The position numbers and the translations under genes are program-made. Shown here in pieces: positions 46,955 to 55,270 of a stretch of DNA of 64,000 nucleotides. The stretch is from an uncultured Bacteroidales bacterium (lineage in GTDB: Bacteria > Bacteroidota > Bacteroidia > Bacteroidales > UBA932): positions 1-64,000 of the forward strand of contig CAMZEC010000003.1 in the NCBI GenBank assembly GCA_947305645.1, written 5' to 3'. The notes under the pieces were generated by a model. It was given only the letters and a program-made list of their open reading frames with translations, was not told where the DNA came from and did no database searches. The number at the start of each line of letters is the position of its first letter. The stretch's first letter is position 1.

Positions 46955-48318
46955 TTATCAAGAATATAGGTGAGCTTGTGGGGATTGTTCCCGAGGGCGT
47001 TCTGCTGAAGCGCGGCGCGGAGATGTCGGAAGTTGGCATCCTCTGCAACGCCTGGCTCCGCATCGAGGACGGTTGCATCGTCGACTTCGGAGTTGAGCCC
47101 TGTGGCAGTCAGTGTCCCGGAGGCGTGTCCACCCCCGGACACGGGCAGGGGGAGGGGCCCGCTGGAGACAAGTTATCGCATAGCGATGACGCAGGAAACA
47201 GTGGGAGGGGCCGGAGCGAAGCGGAGCTGAGCGGAGTCCTCCGGGGTGCTGACTGTCATGGGGCTCCCGAAGTCCTCGATGCTAAATGCGGCATGGTAAT
47301 GCCGGCATTCTGCGATTCCCACACCCATATAGTATATGCCGGAAGCCGGGAAGGGGAGTTCCTGGATAAGATTAACGGCCTGAGCTATGAAGAGATAGCG
47401 GCTCGTGGAGGCGGGATACTGAATTCCGCCGACCTGCTGCATGAGACTTCCGAAGATGAACTGTACGAGCAGTCCATAGTGCGGGTGCGCGAAATGATGG
47501 CTGCAGGCACCGGAGCCATGGAAATCAAGAGCGGCTACGGCCTCAATCCTGCCGACGAGCTCAAGATGCTTCGCGTCATTGCGCGAATAAAAGCGAACGT
47601 GCCGGCGACCGTACGCAGCACCTTCCTCGGTGCCCACGCCGTCGGCCGCGGCTTCACCCAGGAGGCATATGTACAGCAGGTCATCGACATGATGCCGGAG
47701 GCTGCAAGGCTTGCCGATTTCGTGGATGTTTTCTGCGACGAAGGTTTCTTCTCCCCGGCAGAGACCGAACGCATGCTGGCCGCTGGAGCCGCCTGCGGCC
47801 TGCGTGCGAAGATTCATGCCAACGAATTGGCAGTCAGCGGGGGAGTGGAGGTCGGAGTAAAGCATGACGCCTTGTCGGTGGACCATCTTGAGCGTACCAC
47901 GCCGGCCCAGATAGAGGCCCTTAAAGGCTCCGCGACCATGCCTACCATGCTGCCTGGCTCGTCCTTCTTCCTGGGGATTCCGTTCGGGGATGCACGTGCG
48001 TTTATAGCTGCAGGTCTGCCTCTGGCTCTGGCGTCCGACTACAATCCCGGCTCTTCGCCATCTGGCGACATGCGTTTTGTGATGGCCCTGGCGTGTATAC
48101 GCATGCGTCTCACGCCTGCGCAGGCATTCAACGCCGTCACGCTCAATTCGGCGTACGCTATGGGCGTCAGTGACACACTCGGCTCCATTACCAGGGGCAA
48201 GCGGGCCAACCTTATTCTTACCAGTCCTGGATGGAACCTCACCCGCCTGGCCTACAATTATACCACACCGTTTATCGGGAAAGTGCTCATCGGCGGTGAA
48301 TGTTTGCAGGATAATTGA
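46951..48318 (+). CDS. hutI: Imidazolonepropionase, with in-frame palindromic insert
   Basis: VMPAFCDSHTHIVYAGSREGEF, IKSGYGLNPADELKMLRV, STFLGAHAVGRGF, KIHANELAVSGGVEVGVKHDALSVDHLE. Confidence 0.94.
   Translation: MIIKNIGELVGIVPEGVLLKRGAEMSEVGILCNAWLRIEDGCIVDFGVEPCGSQCPGGVSTPGHGQGEGPAGDKLSHSDDAGNSGRGRSEAELSGVLRGADCHGAPEVLDAKCGMVMPAFCDSHTHIVYAGSREGEFLDKINGLSYEEIAARGGGILNSADLLHETSEDELYEQSIVRVREMMAAGTGAMEIKSGYGLNPADELKMLRVIARIKANVPATVRSTFLGAHAVGRGFTQEAYVQQVIDMMPEAARLADFVDVFCDEGFFSPAETERMLAAGAACGLRAKIHANELAVSGGVEVGVKHDALSVDHLERTTPAQIEALKGSATMPTMLPGSSFFLGIPFGDARAFIAAGLPLALASDYNPGSSPSGDMRFVMALACIRMRLTPAQAFNAVTLNSAYAMGVSDTLGSITRGKRANLILTSPGWNLTRLAYNYTTPFIGKVLIGGECLQDN
47098..47263. repeat. Palindromic element of about 166 bp inserted in-frame in hutI
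   Basis: Terminal arms ccctgtggcagtcagtgtcccggag vs reverse complement ccccatgacagtcagcaccccggag; inner gtgtcc-acccc-ggacac and tcgc-ata-gcga hairpins. Confidence 0.85.
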
Positions 48319-48326
48319 AAAACTTG

Positions 48327-48334
48327 TAGATTTG
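48327..48334 (+). promoter_or_regulatory. TAGATTTG -7 box with TTTG (48303-48306) 20 nt upstream, 4 nt before ATG
   Basis: TTTG-N20-TAGATTTG-N4-ATG. Confidence 0.65.
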
Positions 48335-48338
48335 CTGT

Positions 48339-48902
48339 ATGAAAAAGATATTTGTTCTCCTTTGCATTCTCGTGCCTTTCGGCCTTCAGGCCCAGATTCT
48401 TGGCAAACACCATATCGAACCCAGTGTCGGTCTTGCCGTGCCGGGGGATCTGTTGTATGAGCAGGGTTTCAGTGAAAAAACGCATCTGAATCTCTCACTT
48501 GCATACCGATACGATATATCAAACAATCTCTCGGTAGGAGCACAGTATTCTTTTGTTCCCACACATAGCGGTTTAACCAAGTCTGAAGAGACTCAGATAG
48601 ACCTTAAGACCAATTATCACTCGATAGATGCTTTAGTCGAGTATAAAATGTTGTCCGGAGGTGCCGTGAACTTTTTTGCCGGCATCGGCGGAGGCGTACA
48701 GGGCCGTTATACGGAATTTCCCGGACGCAATATCGACCCCGGTTTCTGGTGGGGACCAGATTTTAATCTGTATCTTGGGGTGGAAATCCAGAAGCATTTG
48801 AGGGTTACCCTCGGTCATCATCACGACCTTCACTTTCCCTTCAAGAGCCTTTCTTTCAGTGCTGCCCCGTATTACTACTTGAATCTGGGCTGGTCTTTCT
48901 GA
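48339..48902 (+). CDS. Small outer membrane beta-barrel protein
   Basis: Signal MKKIFVLLCILVPFGLQAQ; alternating barrel-like strands ending in YYYLNLGWSF. Confidence 0.65.
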   Translation: MKKIFVLLCILVPFGLQAQILGKHHIEPSVGLAVPGDLLYEQGFSEKTHLNLSLAYRYDISNNLSVGAQYSFVPTHSGLTKSEETQIDLKTNYHSIDALVEYKMLSGGAVNFFAGIGGGVQGRYTEFPGRNIDPGFWWGPDFNLYLGVEIQKHLRVTLGHHHDLHFPFKSLSFSAAPYYYLNLGWSF

Positions 48903-49006
48903 AAGAATCAGCAAAAATCGAAAGAATCATAAAAATGTGACGAATGACTGCGGCTTTGCAGGTTCATTCTGCTTGGAATTGCTTTTCTTTGCAGAAAAAC
49001 CTGACA

Positions 49007-50155
49007 ATGAAAACTTCAGTTCTGTGCCTGGCTCTGGCCGCTTTCGTTTCCTGTTCGCTTTTTTATCCCGAGTTGCCGCCTGGCGGCGCTCGCGGATTAA
49101 ATAAACTGATTTCCTCCTCCGATACCTGTTTTCTGGTGTCTGCAGTGGCGTACCCTGCCAATTTCGACTGGCAGAAAGACAGTAACTACCAATCCGCCCC
49201 CTGTACGCTTCTTCTGTTCCGAAATGAAAAGAGGGTGCTGGAACTGCCTGCCGGAGCAGAAGCGGGGATTGGTGTCTCACCGAATCAGCATCATCTGATA
49301 GATGACTCCATTTTTACGGAGTACACGGATGAACGCGGGACACAGGTCAAGAAAAACGGCGAGTCCGTATTATGGTGGGAAGAGCCGGAAAAGCTACTCG
49401 GCTTGCTTTATAAAGACGGTATTCTGCATAGTCTGGGGCAGTCGGAAGATAATAATGTTCTCACTTACCGTGAAGACGGCCTGCCTGTTCTCAAGATAGA
49501 AGGAGGAATAGCATGCGGTGGCTTCGGGTGCAACGGGTACGGTGCCACGGGGGCTCTTTATGAAGAATCCGAGCATGTCTGCTTTGCATATTATACCGGG
49601 GACAACATCAGCCAAACTGCAGTGCTGGTGATGGACGGTATTCCCGAAACCGTCATGGCTGTCACCGGCGCAAGGGTTATGGACGCCAGAATAATAAACA
49701 GAGAAAAACTGGTCCTATACGAGAAACTCCGGACTTCCATACTGTCGGCCGATGGCGTATCGCAAAAGATTGACGCAGGAGTCGGGCTGATGTGGTACAA
49801 CGCCAACCTGATAGAATACGACGGCCATCATGCAATAGCGGGCCGCGTGCGCAGGAAATTGGGCGGGTTGCAATCTGCGATAGGATGGAAAGATGAGATT
49901 GTCTTTATGGATTCGGGCTCGGAATACATCTACTGCGACGGAAAACACTGTCCGGATATTCACGAACTGCTTAAAAGAAACGCCGGATGCTATTTCTTCC
50001 ACCGTGATTGCGCCGTTCAGCTGGGGAAGGAGCTGGCCGCTGTATTCACTCCTCAAGATATGTCGGAATCACCATTCCTGGAGGTCGGAGGCAAGATGTT
50101 GAAGTATAATTTGAACGGCTACCTGACAGGCGTTGCCGTAGAAAAGGGGGAATGA
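49007..50155 (+). CDS. Lipoprotein of unknown function
   Basis: MKTSVLCLALAAFVSCSLF lipobox; ORF track start at 48944 probably too early. Confidence 0.6.
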   Translation: MKTSVLCLALAAFVSCSLFYPELPPGGARGLNKLISSSDTCFLVSAVAYPANFDWQKDSNYQSAPCTLLLFRNEKRVLELPAGAEAGIGVSPNQHHLIDDSIFTEYTDERGTQVKKNGESVLWWEEPEKLLGLLYKDGILHSLGQSEDNNVLTYREDGLPVLKIEGGIACGGFGCNGYGATGALYEESEHVCFAYYTGDNISQTAVLVMDGIPETVMAVTGARVMDARIINREKLVLYEKLRTSILSADGVSQKIDAGVGLMWYNANLIEYDGHHAIAGRVRRKLGGLQSAIGWKDEIVFMDSGSEYIYCDGKHCPDIHELLKRNAGCYFFHRDCAVQLGKELAAVFTPQDMSESPFLEVGGKMLKYNLNGYLTGVAVEKGE

Positions 50156-50156
50156 T

Positions 50157-51728
50157 ATGCTGATAAGGGTATTTGGTGCCAAGTGTATTGGCATACAGGC
50201 GGTTAGCGTAACGGTAGAAGTCAGTCTGGACCGCGGAATAGGGATTCATCTGGTCGGTCTGGCCGACGTGGCGGTAAAGGAAAGCCTCCTTCGCACGACC
50301 ACGGCCATGCAGGCGCTTGGATATCACATCCCGGGCAAGAGGATGGTAATTAACCTGGCGCCGGCGGATTTGCATAAGAACGGCAGCGGTTACGACCTGC
50401 CCATAGCTATAGGCATAATTGCTGCCTCCGGCCAATGCAATCTGCCTCTGGCCGACCAATATATGATGATGGGAGAATTGGGCCTGGACGGCAGCGTGAG
50501 GGCGATTCCCGGAGGTTTGCCATTTGCCGAACTGGCGGTGCAGGAAGGCCTTGAGGGCATAATACTCCCCATGGATTCAGCGTTGGAGGCAGCCGAGCTG
50601 GAGGGCACGAGGGTAATGGGTGTGAGGAGCCTGGCGGACGTCGTCCGGATACTTTCCGGCGACCTTTGTGACGACCTGGAAATCAAGAACACGGGCGAAT
50701 ACTCCGCCATGCTCGCTTCGAGAACGGGACGTCCGGGGAACGACATACCGGATTTCTCGGATATCCTCGGGCTGGAAGGCGCGAAACGCGGTTTGGAGAT
50801 AGCCGCCGCAGGTGCACACAATATCTGCATGATTGGACCTCCCGGATCCGGAAAGAGCTCGCTTGCAAAAGCGCTGGTGGGCATTTTGCCTCCCATGAGC
50901 ATGGAGGAAAGCCTGGTTACGTCCAAAATATTCAGTATCGCCGGCAAGGGTAAGCTGCGTTGCGGTCTTATGAGTACCCGTCCGTTCCGCTCCCCGCATT
51001 ATTCCGCCTCTCTTGCGGCAATAATTGGCGGAGGTGCAGGAGACGGCATTATCCCGGGAGAAATCAGTCTTGCACACAACGGGGTGCTCTTTCTTGACGA
51101 GGCGGCTCAAATGCCGAGGAGCGTCAGCGAGGCCCTGCGCGGTCCGGTGGAAGATAGGAAAGTAACTATCTCCAGGCTTAAGGCGAAAGTGGAATATCCT
51201 GCCTCCTTCATGCTGGTCATGGCGTCCAACCCATGCCCTTGCGGCTACTGGGGAGTGGGGGACAGGTGCACTTGTACGCCCACCCAGCGCCTCAATTACC
51301 TGGCCCGGCTCAGCGGCCCCATGATGGACAGAATCGACATACAACTGTCCGTGCCCAATCTGGCGGCGGCCGAGCTGGCACGCCTGAGAGCCGGACAGAT
51401 GAGACCGGAGTCCAGCAGCGCAGTGGCTGCCAGGGTGGCGGCAGCACGCGAGGTCCAGAGGCGGCGCTTTGCAGGAGAGAGCATTTTTTCAAATGCCGAG
51501 ATGGGCAACAAACAGGTAGAACGTTTCTGCAAGATGGATGCTGAATGCAACGAGTTGCTTGTTGCGTTGATGGAAAAGATGGGGCTGTCCATGCGGGCCT
51601 ACTTCCGAATAATCAAGGTTGCCCGCACCATCGCCGACTTGGAAGGCGGAGGCCCGATCAAGCCCGCCCATATCTCGGAGGCTGCTTGTTACCGCTTTCT
51701 GGACCGCACTCCGGGTGCCAGGTTCTGA
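50157..51728 (+). CDS. YifB/ComM family Mg chelatase-like AAA ATPase
   Basis: GIHLVGLADVAVKESLLRT, MIGPPGSGKSSLAKALVGILPPM, RPFRSPHYSASLAAIIGGG, MLVMASNPCPCGYWG. Confidence 0.94.
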   Translation: MLIRVFGAKCIGIQAVSVTVEVSLDRGIGIHLVGLADVAVKESLLRTTTAMQALGYHIPGKRMVINLAPADLHKNGSGYDLPIAIGIIAASGQCNLPLADQYMMMGELGLDGSVRAIPGGLPFAELAVQEGLEGIILPMDSALEAAELEGTRVMGVRSLADVVRILSGDLCDDLEIKNTGEYSAMLASRTGRPGNDIPDFSDILGLEGAKRGLEIAAAGAHNICMIGPPGSGKSSLAKALVGILPPMSMEESLVTSKIFSIAGKGKLRCGLMSTRPFRSPHYSASLAAIIGGGAGDGIIPGEISLAHNGVLFLDEAAQMPRSVSEALRGPVEDRKVTISRLKAKVEYPASFMLVMASNPCPCGYWGVGDRCTCTPTQRLNYLARLSGPMMDRIDIQLSVPNLAAAELARLRAGQMRPESSSAVAARVAAAREVQRRRFAGESIFSNAEMGNKQVERFCKMDAECNELLVALMEKMGLSMRAYFRIIKVARTIADLEGGGPIKPAHISEAACYRFLDRTPGARF

Positions 51729-51738
51729 TAGTTTTTCT

Positions 51739-51746
51739 TATCTTTG
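51739..51746 (+). promoter_or_regulatory. TATCTTTG -7 box lying in the left arm of a palindrome
   Basis: Match to TAnnTTTG. Confidence 0.45.
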
Positions 51747-51850
51747 CCGTGGTTATGCCTGGCAGAGCGCCTCCTCGCTCATGATACAAAAATGCTCTGC
51801 ATTTTCATAATCGCTCGAAGTTCGCTCAGCCAGGCTGCCACGGCAAAGAT
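51740..51850. repeat. 111-bp palindromic element overlapping the tsaE start codon
   Basis: Perfect 13-bp arms atctttgccgtgg (51740-51752) / ccacggcaaagat (51838-51850) plus gcctggc...gccagg; the right arm contains the A and T of ATG 51849-51851. Confidence 0.88.
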
Positions 51851-52274
51851 GAAACACGAAATACTCATACCGGATCTGGCAAGCCTCGACAAGGCTGCAG
51901 AGGTATTCCTGAAAGAAATAGGAGACAACAAGCTTATTGCCTTCTACGCTCCCATGGGAGCAGGAAAGACCACCTTTACTACAGCAGTCTGCAAGGCTCT
52001 CGGGGTTAACGAAGACGCCGTAAGCTCTCCCACGTTCGCTATTGTCAACGAATACCGCAGCGCGACGGGCGAGCCGGTCTTCCATTTTGACTTCTACCGC
52101 ATTGAGAAAGCCGCCGAGGCCCTGGACATAGGCCTCTACGAGTACCTGGACAGCGGTGCCCTCTGCCTTATGGAGTGGCCGGAAAACATTGAGGATCTCC
52201 TGCCTCAGGAGACCCTCAAAGTAAGTATTTCGGTTAATCCTGACGGCTCCCGCCTGCTCAGTTGGGATAATTGA
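51849..52274 (+). CDS. tsaE: tRNA threonylcarbamoyladenosine biosynthesis ATPase TsaE
   Basis: FYAPMGAGKTTFTTAVCKALGV...VSSPTFAIVNEY...FHFDFYRI; in-frame upstream ATG at 51744 would add a repeat-derived N-terminus. Confidence 0.92.
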   Translation: MKHEILIPDLASLDKAAEVFLKEIGDNKLIAFYAPMGAGKTTFTTAVCKALGVNEDAVSSPTFAIVNEYRSATGEPVFHFDFYRIEKAAEALDIGLYEYLDSGALCLMEWPENIEDLLPQETLKVSISVNPDGSRLLSWDN

Positions 52275-53787
52275 TATCCATCCGGAACTGTTCTACGGGA
52301 AGCACCGGTTCGGTGTGGTTCTCGCGCACAATCTCCCACATCTTCTCTACAATCCCGGGATGCCCGGCCGAAAGGTCGGTAGTCTCGCGGGGGTCGTTCA
52401 CAATATTGTAGAGTTCCATTTCGTTGTTGCCGCCGCGGACCTTCTTCAACAGGCCCTTCCATTCGCCCATTCGCACTGCCACCCAGCCCTTGGCGCCCGG
52501 GAATTCCCAGTAAAGGTATTCGTGCTCCGGTTGCTCCTTTCCGCAAATGGCAGGGACGAAAGATATGCCGTCGTTCTTCGGCGCTTCCGTGCCTGCCAGC
52601 TCGGCAAGCGTGGGCATCAAGTCGGCGAAATAGGCAATGTGCCCGCTCTTGCGTGCCTTGAGCCTGTCGCCCCATGCCACTATGAAAGGCATGCGTATGC
52701 CGCCCTCGTGCAGGGAACTCTTGCCCCATCCGGCAGCGCAGCTGAAGGGCCCGCCGCTTTGGAAGTACTCCATGGGCGAGTTGCCGTTGTGCGCCGGTCC
52801 GTTGTCGGAGCTAACTATGAAAACGGTATTATCCCAGATTCCGAGTTCTTTCAGCTTGGCCACCAGCTTGCCCACCTGGGTGTCGATATGGGTGACCATG
52901 GCGGCATAGGAGGCGTGGGGATAGCGGACTGGCAGGTACATGCCGCCGTTGGTGCGCGGCTCTTCGTCGCCCAGCTTGTCAACGTAGTACATCACTTCGT
53001 CGACAGGCGCCTGCACTGCGGAATGCGGCACGGTAGTCGTCCACATGGCAAAGAAGGGGCCGCCGGCGTTGTCGCAGATGAACTTTTCCAGCTTCTCGTA
53101 CATCAGGTCGGGGCTGTAGAACTTGCCGCCGTAGCGGTCGTAGCTTGCCGGATCCATGGGGTCCAGGCCCTCCGGAAGCGGTTCGCCCTGCATCACGGTC
53201 TCGTTGCCCGTGGCAATCTTGACGTCATTCTCCCAAAGGTGGGTGGGGTAGTATGAGTGAGCCAGGGCCTGACAATTGAAACCATAGAAATAGTCGAAGC
53301 CCATCTTGTTGGGCGTAGAGTCGCTGGCAGGGAACCCAAGGCCCCATTTGCCCACCATCGCGGTCTTGTAGCCGGCAGCCTGCATCATGGAACCTATAGT
53401 GGGAGTACCCGGTAGCATAGGATACTGTCCCTCCATGGTGTCGTCCAGGAAGAGGGTGTTCCATCCGCGCCCGTCTGTGGGAACGAAATGCTCCTCGTTG
53501 CCGCGTATCTGGCTGTGTCCCATGTGCTGGCCGGTAACCAGGCAGCACCGTGACGGGGCCGACAGAGGGGCGGCGGAATACATATCGGTAAAGAGGATTC
53601 CGTGGCTTGCCAGGGCGTCTATGTTAGGCGTCTCTATCATCTGCTGGCCGTAGCAGCCCAGGTCTCCGTAACCCAGGTCGTCGAACAGCAGGAATATCAC
53701 GTTGGGCTTCTCTGGAAGCTTATCTGCTCCGGTGCATCCGCAAGCGGCGGCCGCCGCTGCAGTAAGCAAGATTTTGTTCGTTTGCAT
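52258..53787 (-). CDS. Sulfatase, serine-type active site (paralogue of 32612-34213)
   Basis: NVIFLLFDDLGYGDLGCYG; APLSAPSRCCLVTGQHMGH. Confidence 0.9.
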   Translation of the reverse strand: MQTNKILLTAAAAAACGCTGADKLPEKPNVIFLLFDDLGYGDLGCYGQQMIETPNIDALASHGILFTDMYSAAPLSAPSRCCLVTGQHMGHSQIRGNEEHFVPTDGRGWNTLFLDDTMEGQYPMLPGTPTIGSMMQAAGYKTAMVGKWGLGFPASDSTPNKMGFDYFYGFNCQALAHSYYPTHLWENDVKIATGNETVMQGEPLPEGLDPMDPASYDRYGGKFYSPDLMYEKLEKFICDNAGGPFFAMWTTTVPHSAVQAPVDEVMYYVDKLGDEEPRTNGGMYLPVRYPHASYAAMVTHIDTQVGKLVAKLKELGIWDNTVFIVSSDNGPAHNGNSPMEYFQSGGPFSCAAGWGKSSLHEGGIRMPFIVAWGDRLKARKSGHIAYFADLMPTLAELAGTEAPKNDGISFVPAICGKEQPEHEYLYWEFPGAKGWVAVRMGEWKGLLKKVRGGNNEMELYNIVNDPRETTDLSAGHPGIVEKMWEIVRENHTEPVLPVEQFRMDINYPN

Positions 53788-53830
53788 AATGCAACAATTA
53801 TAGTCAATAATTGCCGATTATGCAAACGTA

Positions 53831-55204
53831 TCAATCTCTGAAGTAGACCCCTTCGGCACGCAGGGCGTCCTGTAACTGCTTCACGTCCAGCGCCCTGGGC
53901 TCAACGCCCTCGCGCACGCTCAATGCAGCTGCCTTTCCCGCGGCCTCGCCCAGGCACATCGCCGGACCCATTACACGAACGGATGCCAGAGCCAGGTGGG
54001 TTGCGGAGATGCAGCGTCCGGCGCAAAGCAGGCCGTCCACCTTCTGCGGCACGAGGCAGCGGTAAGGGACGTCGTAGCAGTCGGGGCACCACATCAGCGT
54101 GCAGTCTCCGCCGACGGGGTGGTGAAGGTCAACCGGATACGCAGCCACTCCTATGGCGTCCGGGAAGCGGGCGCAGTCGAAGATATCCTGCTCCGTGAGC
54201 ACGTATTCGCCCACGATGCGGCGGGTTTCACGTATGCCCATGAAAGGCGCCACCCTGTCCACGTAGGCGTTCTCGAAACCGGGAATGTAGGCCTTGAGGT
54301 AGCGGGCGATCTCTTCGTTCTGCCTGATGCAGAGCTCCTCCCCCTTTGTGTACTGCTCCGGGTCGGTGGCGTCAACCCCGTTCACGCGGGACATGTTCAC
54401 CCACCATTCGTCCTCCGCCATTCCGGTCATGAAGATGGTACGTTCTACGGGCAGATGGTAACCCGCCTCGCGGGCCTGCTTGATCTGATTGCGGAAGCCT
54501 ACCATGGTACAGTTGTCCATGGGACGGAAGAACTCGTTGGGTATGAAGTCGATGTCGTAGATATCGGGATGATCGGCCACGGCATCACGCAGCTTTCGTG
54601 AGTCCACGCCGCGCATGGAGAACATAAGCGTGGGCGGCTGGGCGATACCGTTTTCGTTGCCGTACGCCATAGGTGCGCCCGCCCGGCAGGCCACGTCCCC
54701 GTCGCCGGTGCAGTCTATTACCGTTCTGGCGAGTATGGCTTCGCGGCCCTTCTTGGACTCGATAATAACGCCTTTTATATTGTCGCCCTCCATGATGGCG
54801 TCAACGAACATCACGTACATAAGCACTTTCACGCCACATTCCTCCATTATTTCCCAGGCAAGGCGTTTGGTCCCTTCAGGGTCTATCATAGTAAGGCTTA
54901 CGTGAAGCGGGCAGGCGCGGTGATGCGTTGCCTGGCCCCGCTCGCGCAGACGCTCCACGAACTGCAACGGCAGGCCCTTGATTACTTCGTTCCCCTTCCG
55001 GCCCAGGAAGCCCAGCAGCGGCAGGCCCTGGGTCATGTTTCCGCCCAGCGAGCCCCGGTTTTCTATCAGCATTACCCTGGTGCCTTTTACCAGTGCGGCA
55101 GCTTGTGCTGCCATAAGACCGGCGGGGCCTCCGCCGACTACCAGCACGTCCACCTCTTCGCGAACTGGTATCTGCCTGGCAGGCTCTTCAATGAATTTCG
55201 TCAT
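53831..55204 (-). CDS. FAD-dependent oxidoreductase
   Basis: VLVVGGGPAGLMAAQAAALVKGTRVMLIE; VIDCTGDGDVACRAGAPMA; DGLLCAGRCISATHLA. Confidence 0.87.
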   Translation of the reverse strand: MTKFIEEPARQIPVREEVDVLVVGGGPAGLMAAQAAALVKGTRVMLIENRGSLGGNMTQGLPLLGFLGRKGNEVIKGLPLQFVERLRERGQATHHRACPLHVSLTMIDPEGTKRLAWEIMEECGVKVLMYVMFVDAIMEGDNIKGVIIESKKGREAILARTVIDCTGDGDVACRAGAPMAYGNENGIAQPPTLMFSMRGVDSRKLRDAVADHPDIYDIDFIPNEFFRPMDNCTMVGFRNQIKQAREAGYHLPVERTIFMTGMAEDEWWVNMSRVNGVDATDPEQYTKGEELCIRQNEEIARYLKAYIPGFENAYVDRVAPFMGIRETRRIVGEYVLTEQDIFDCARFPDAIGVAAYPVDLHHPVGGDCTLMWCPDCYDVPYRCLVPQKVDGLLCAGRCISATHLALASVRVMGPAMCLGEAAGKAAALSVREGVEPRALDVKQLQDALRAEGVYFRD

Positions 55205-55241
55205 AGTTGGAGAATTTAGCTGTAAAAATACGTTTTATTAT

Positions 55242-55249
55242 TATATTTG
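55242..55249 (+). promoter_or_regulatory. TATATTTG -7 box upstream of symporter
   Basis: Match to TAnnTTTG, 21 nt before ATG. Confidence 0.5.
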
Positions 55250-55270
55250 GAAGATTTTTAAAGAAAAAAT

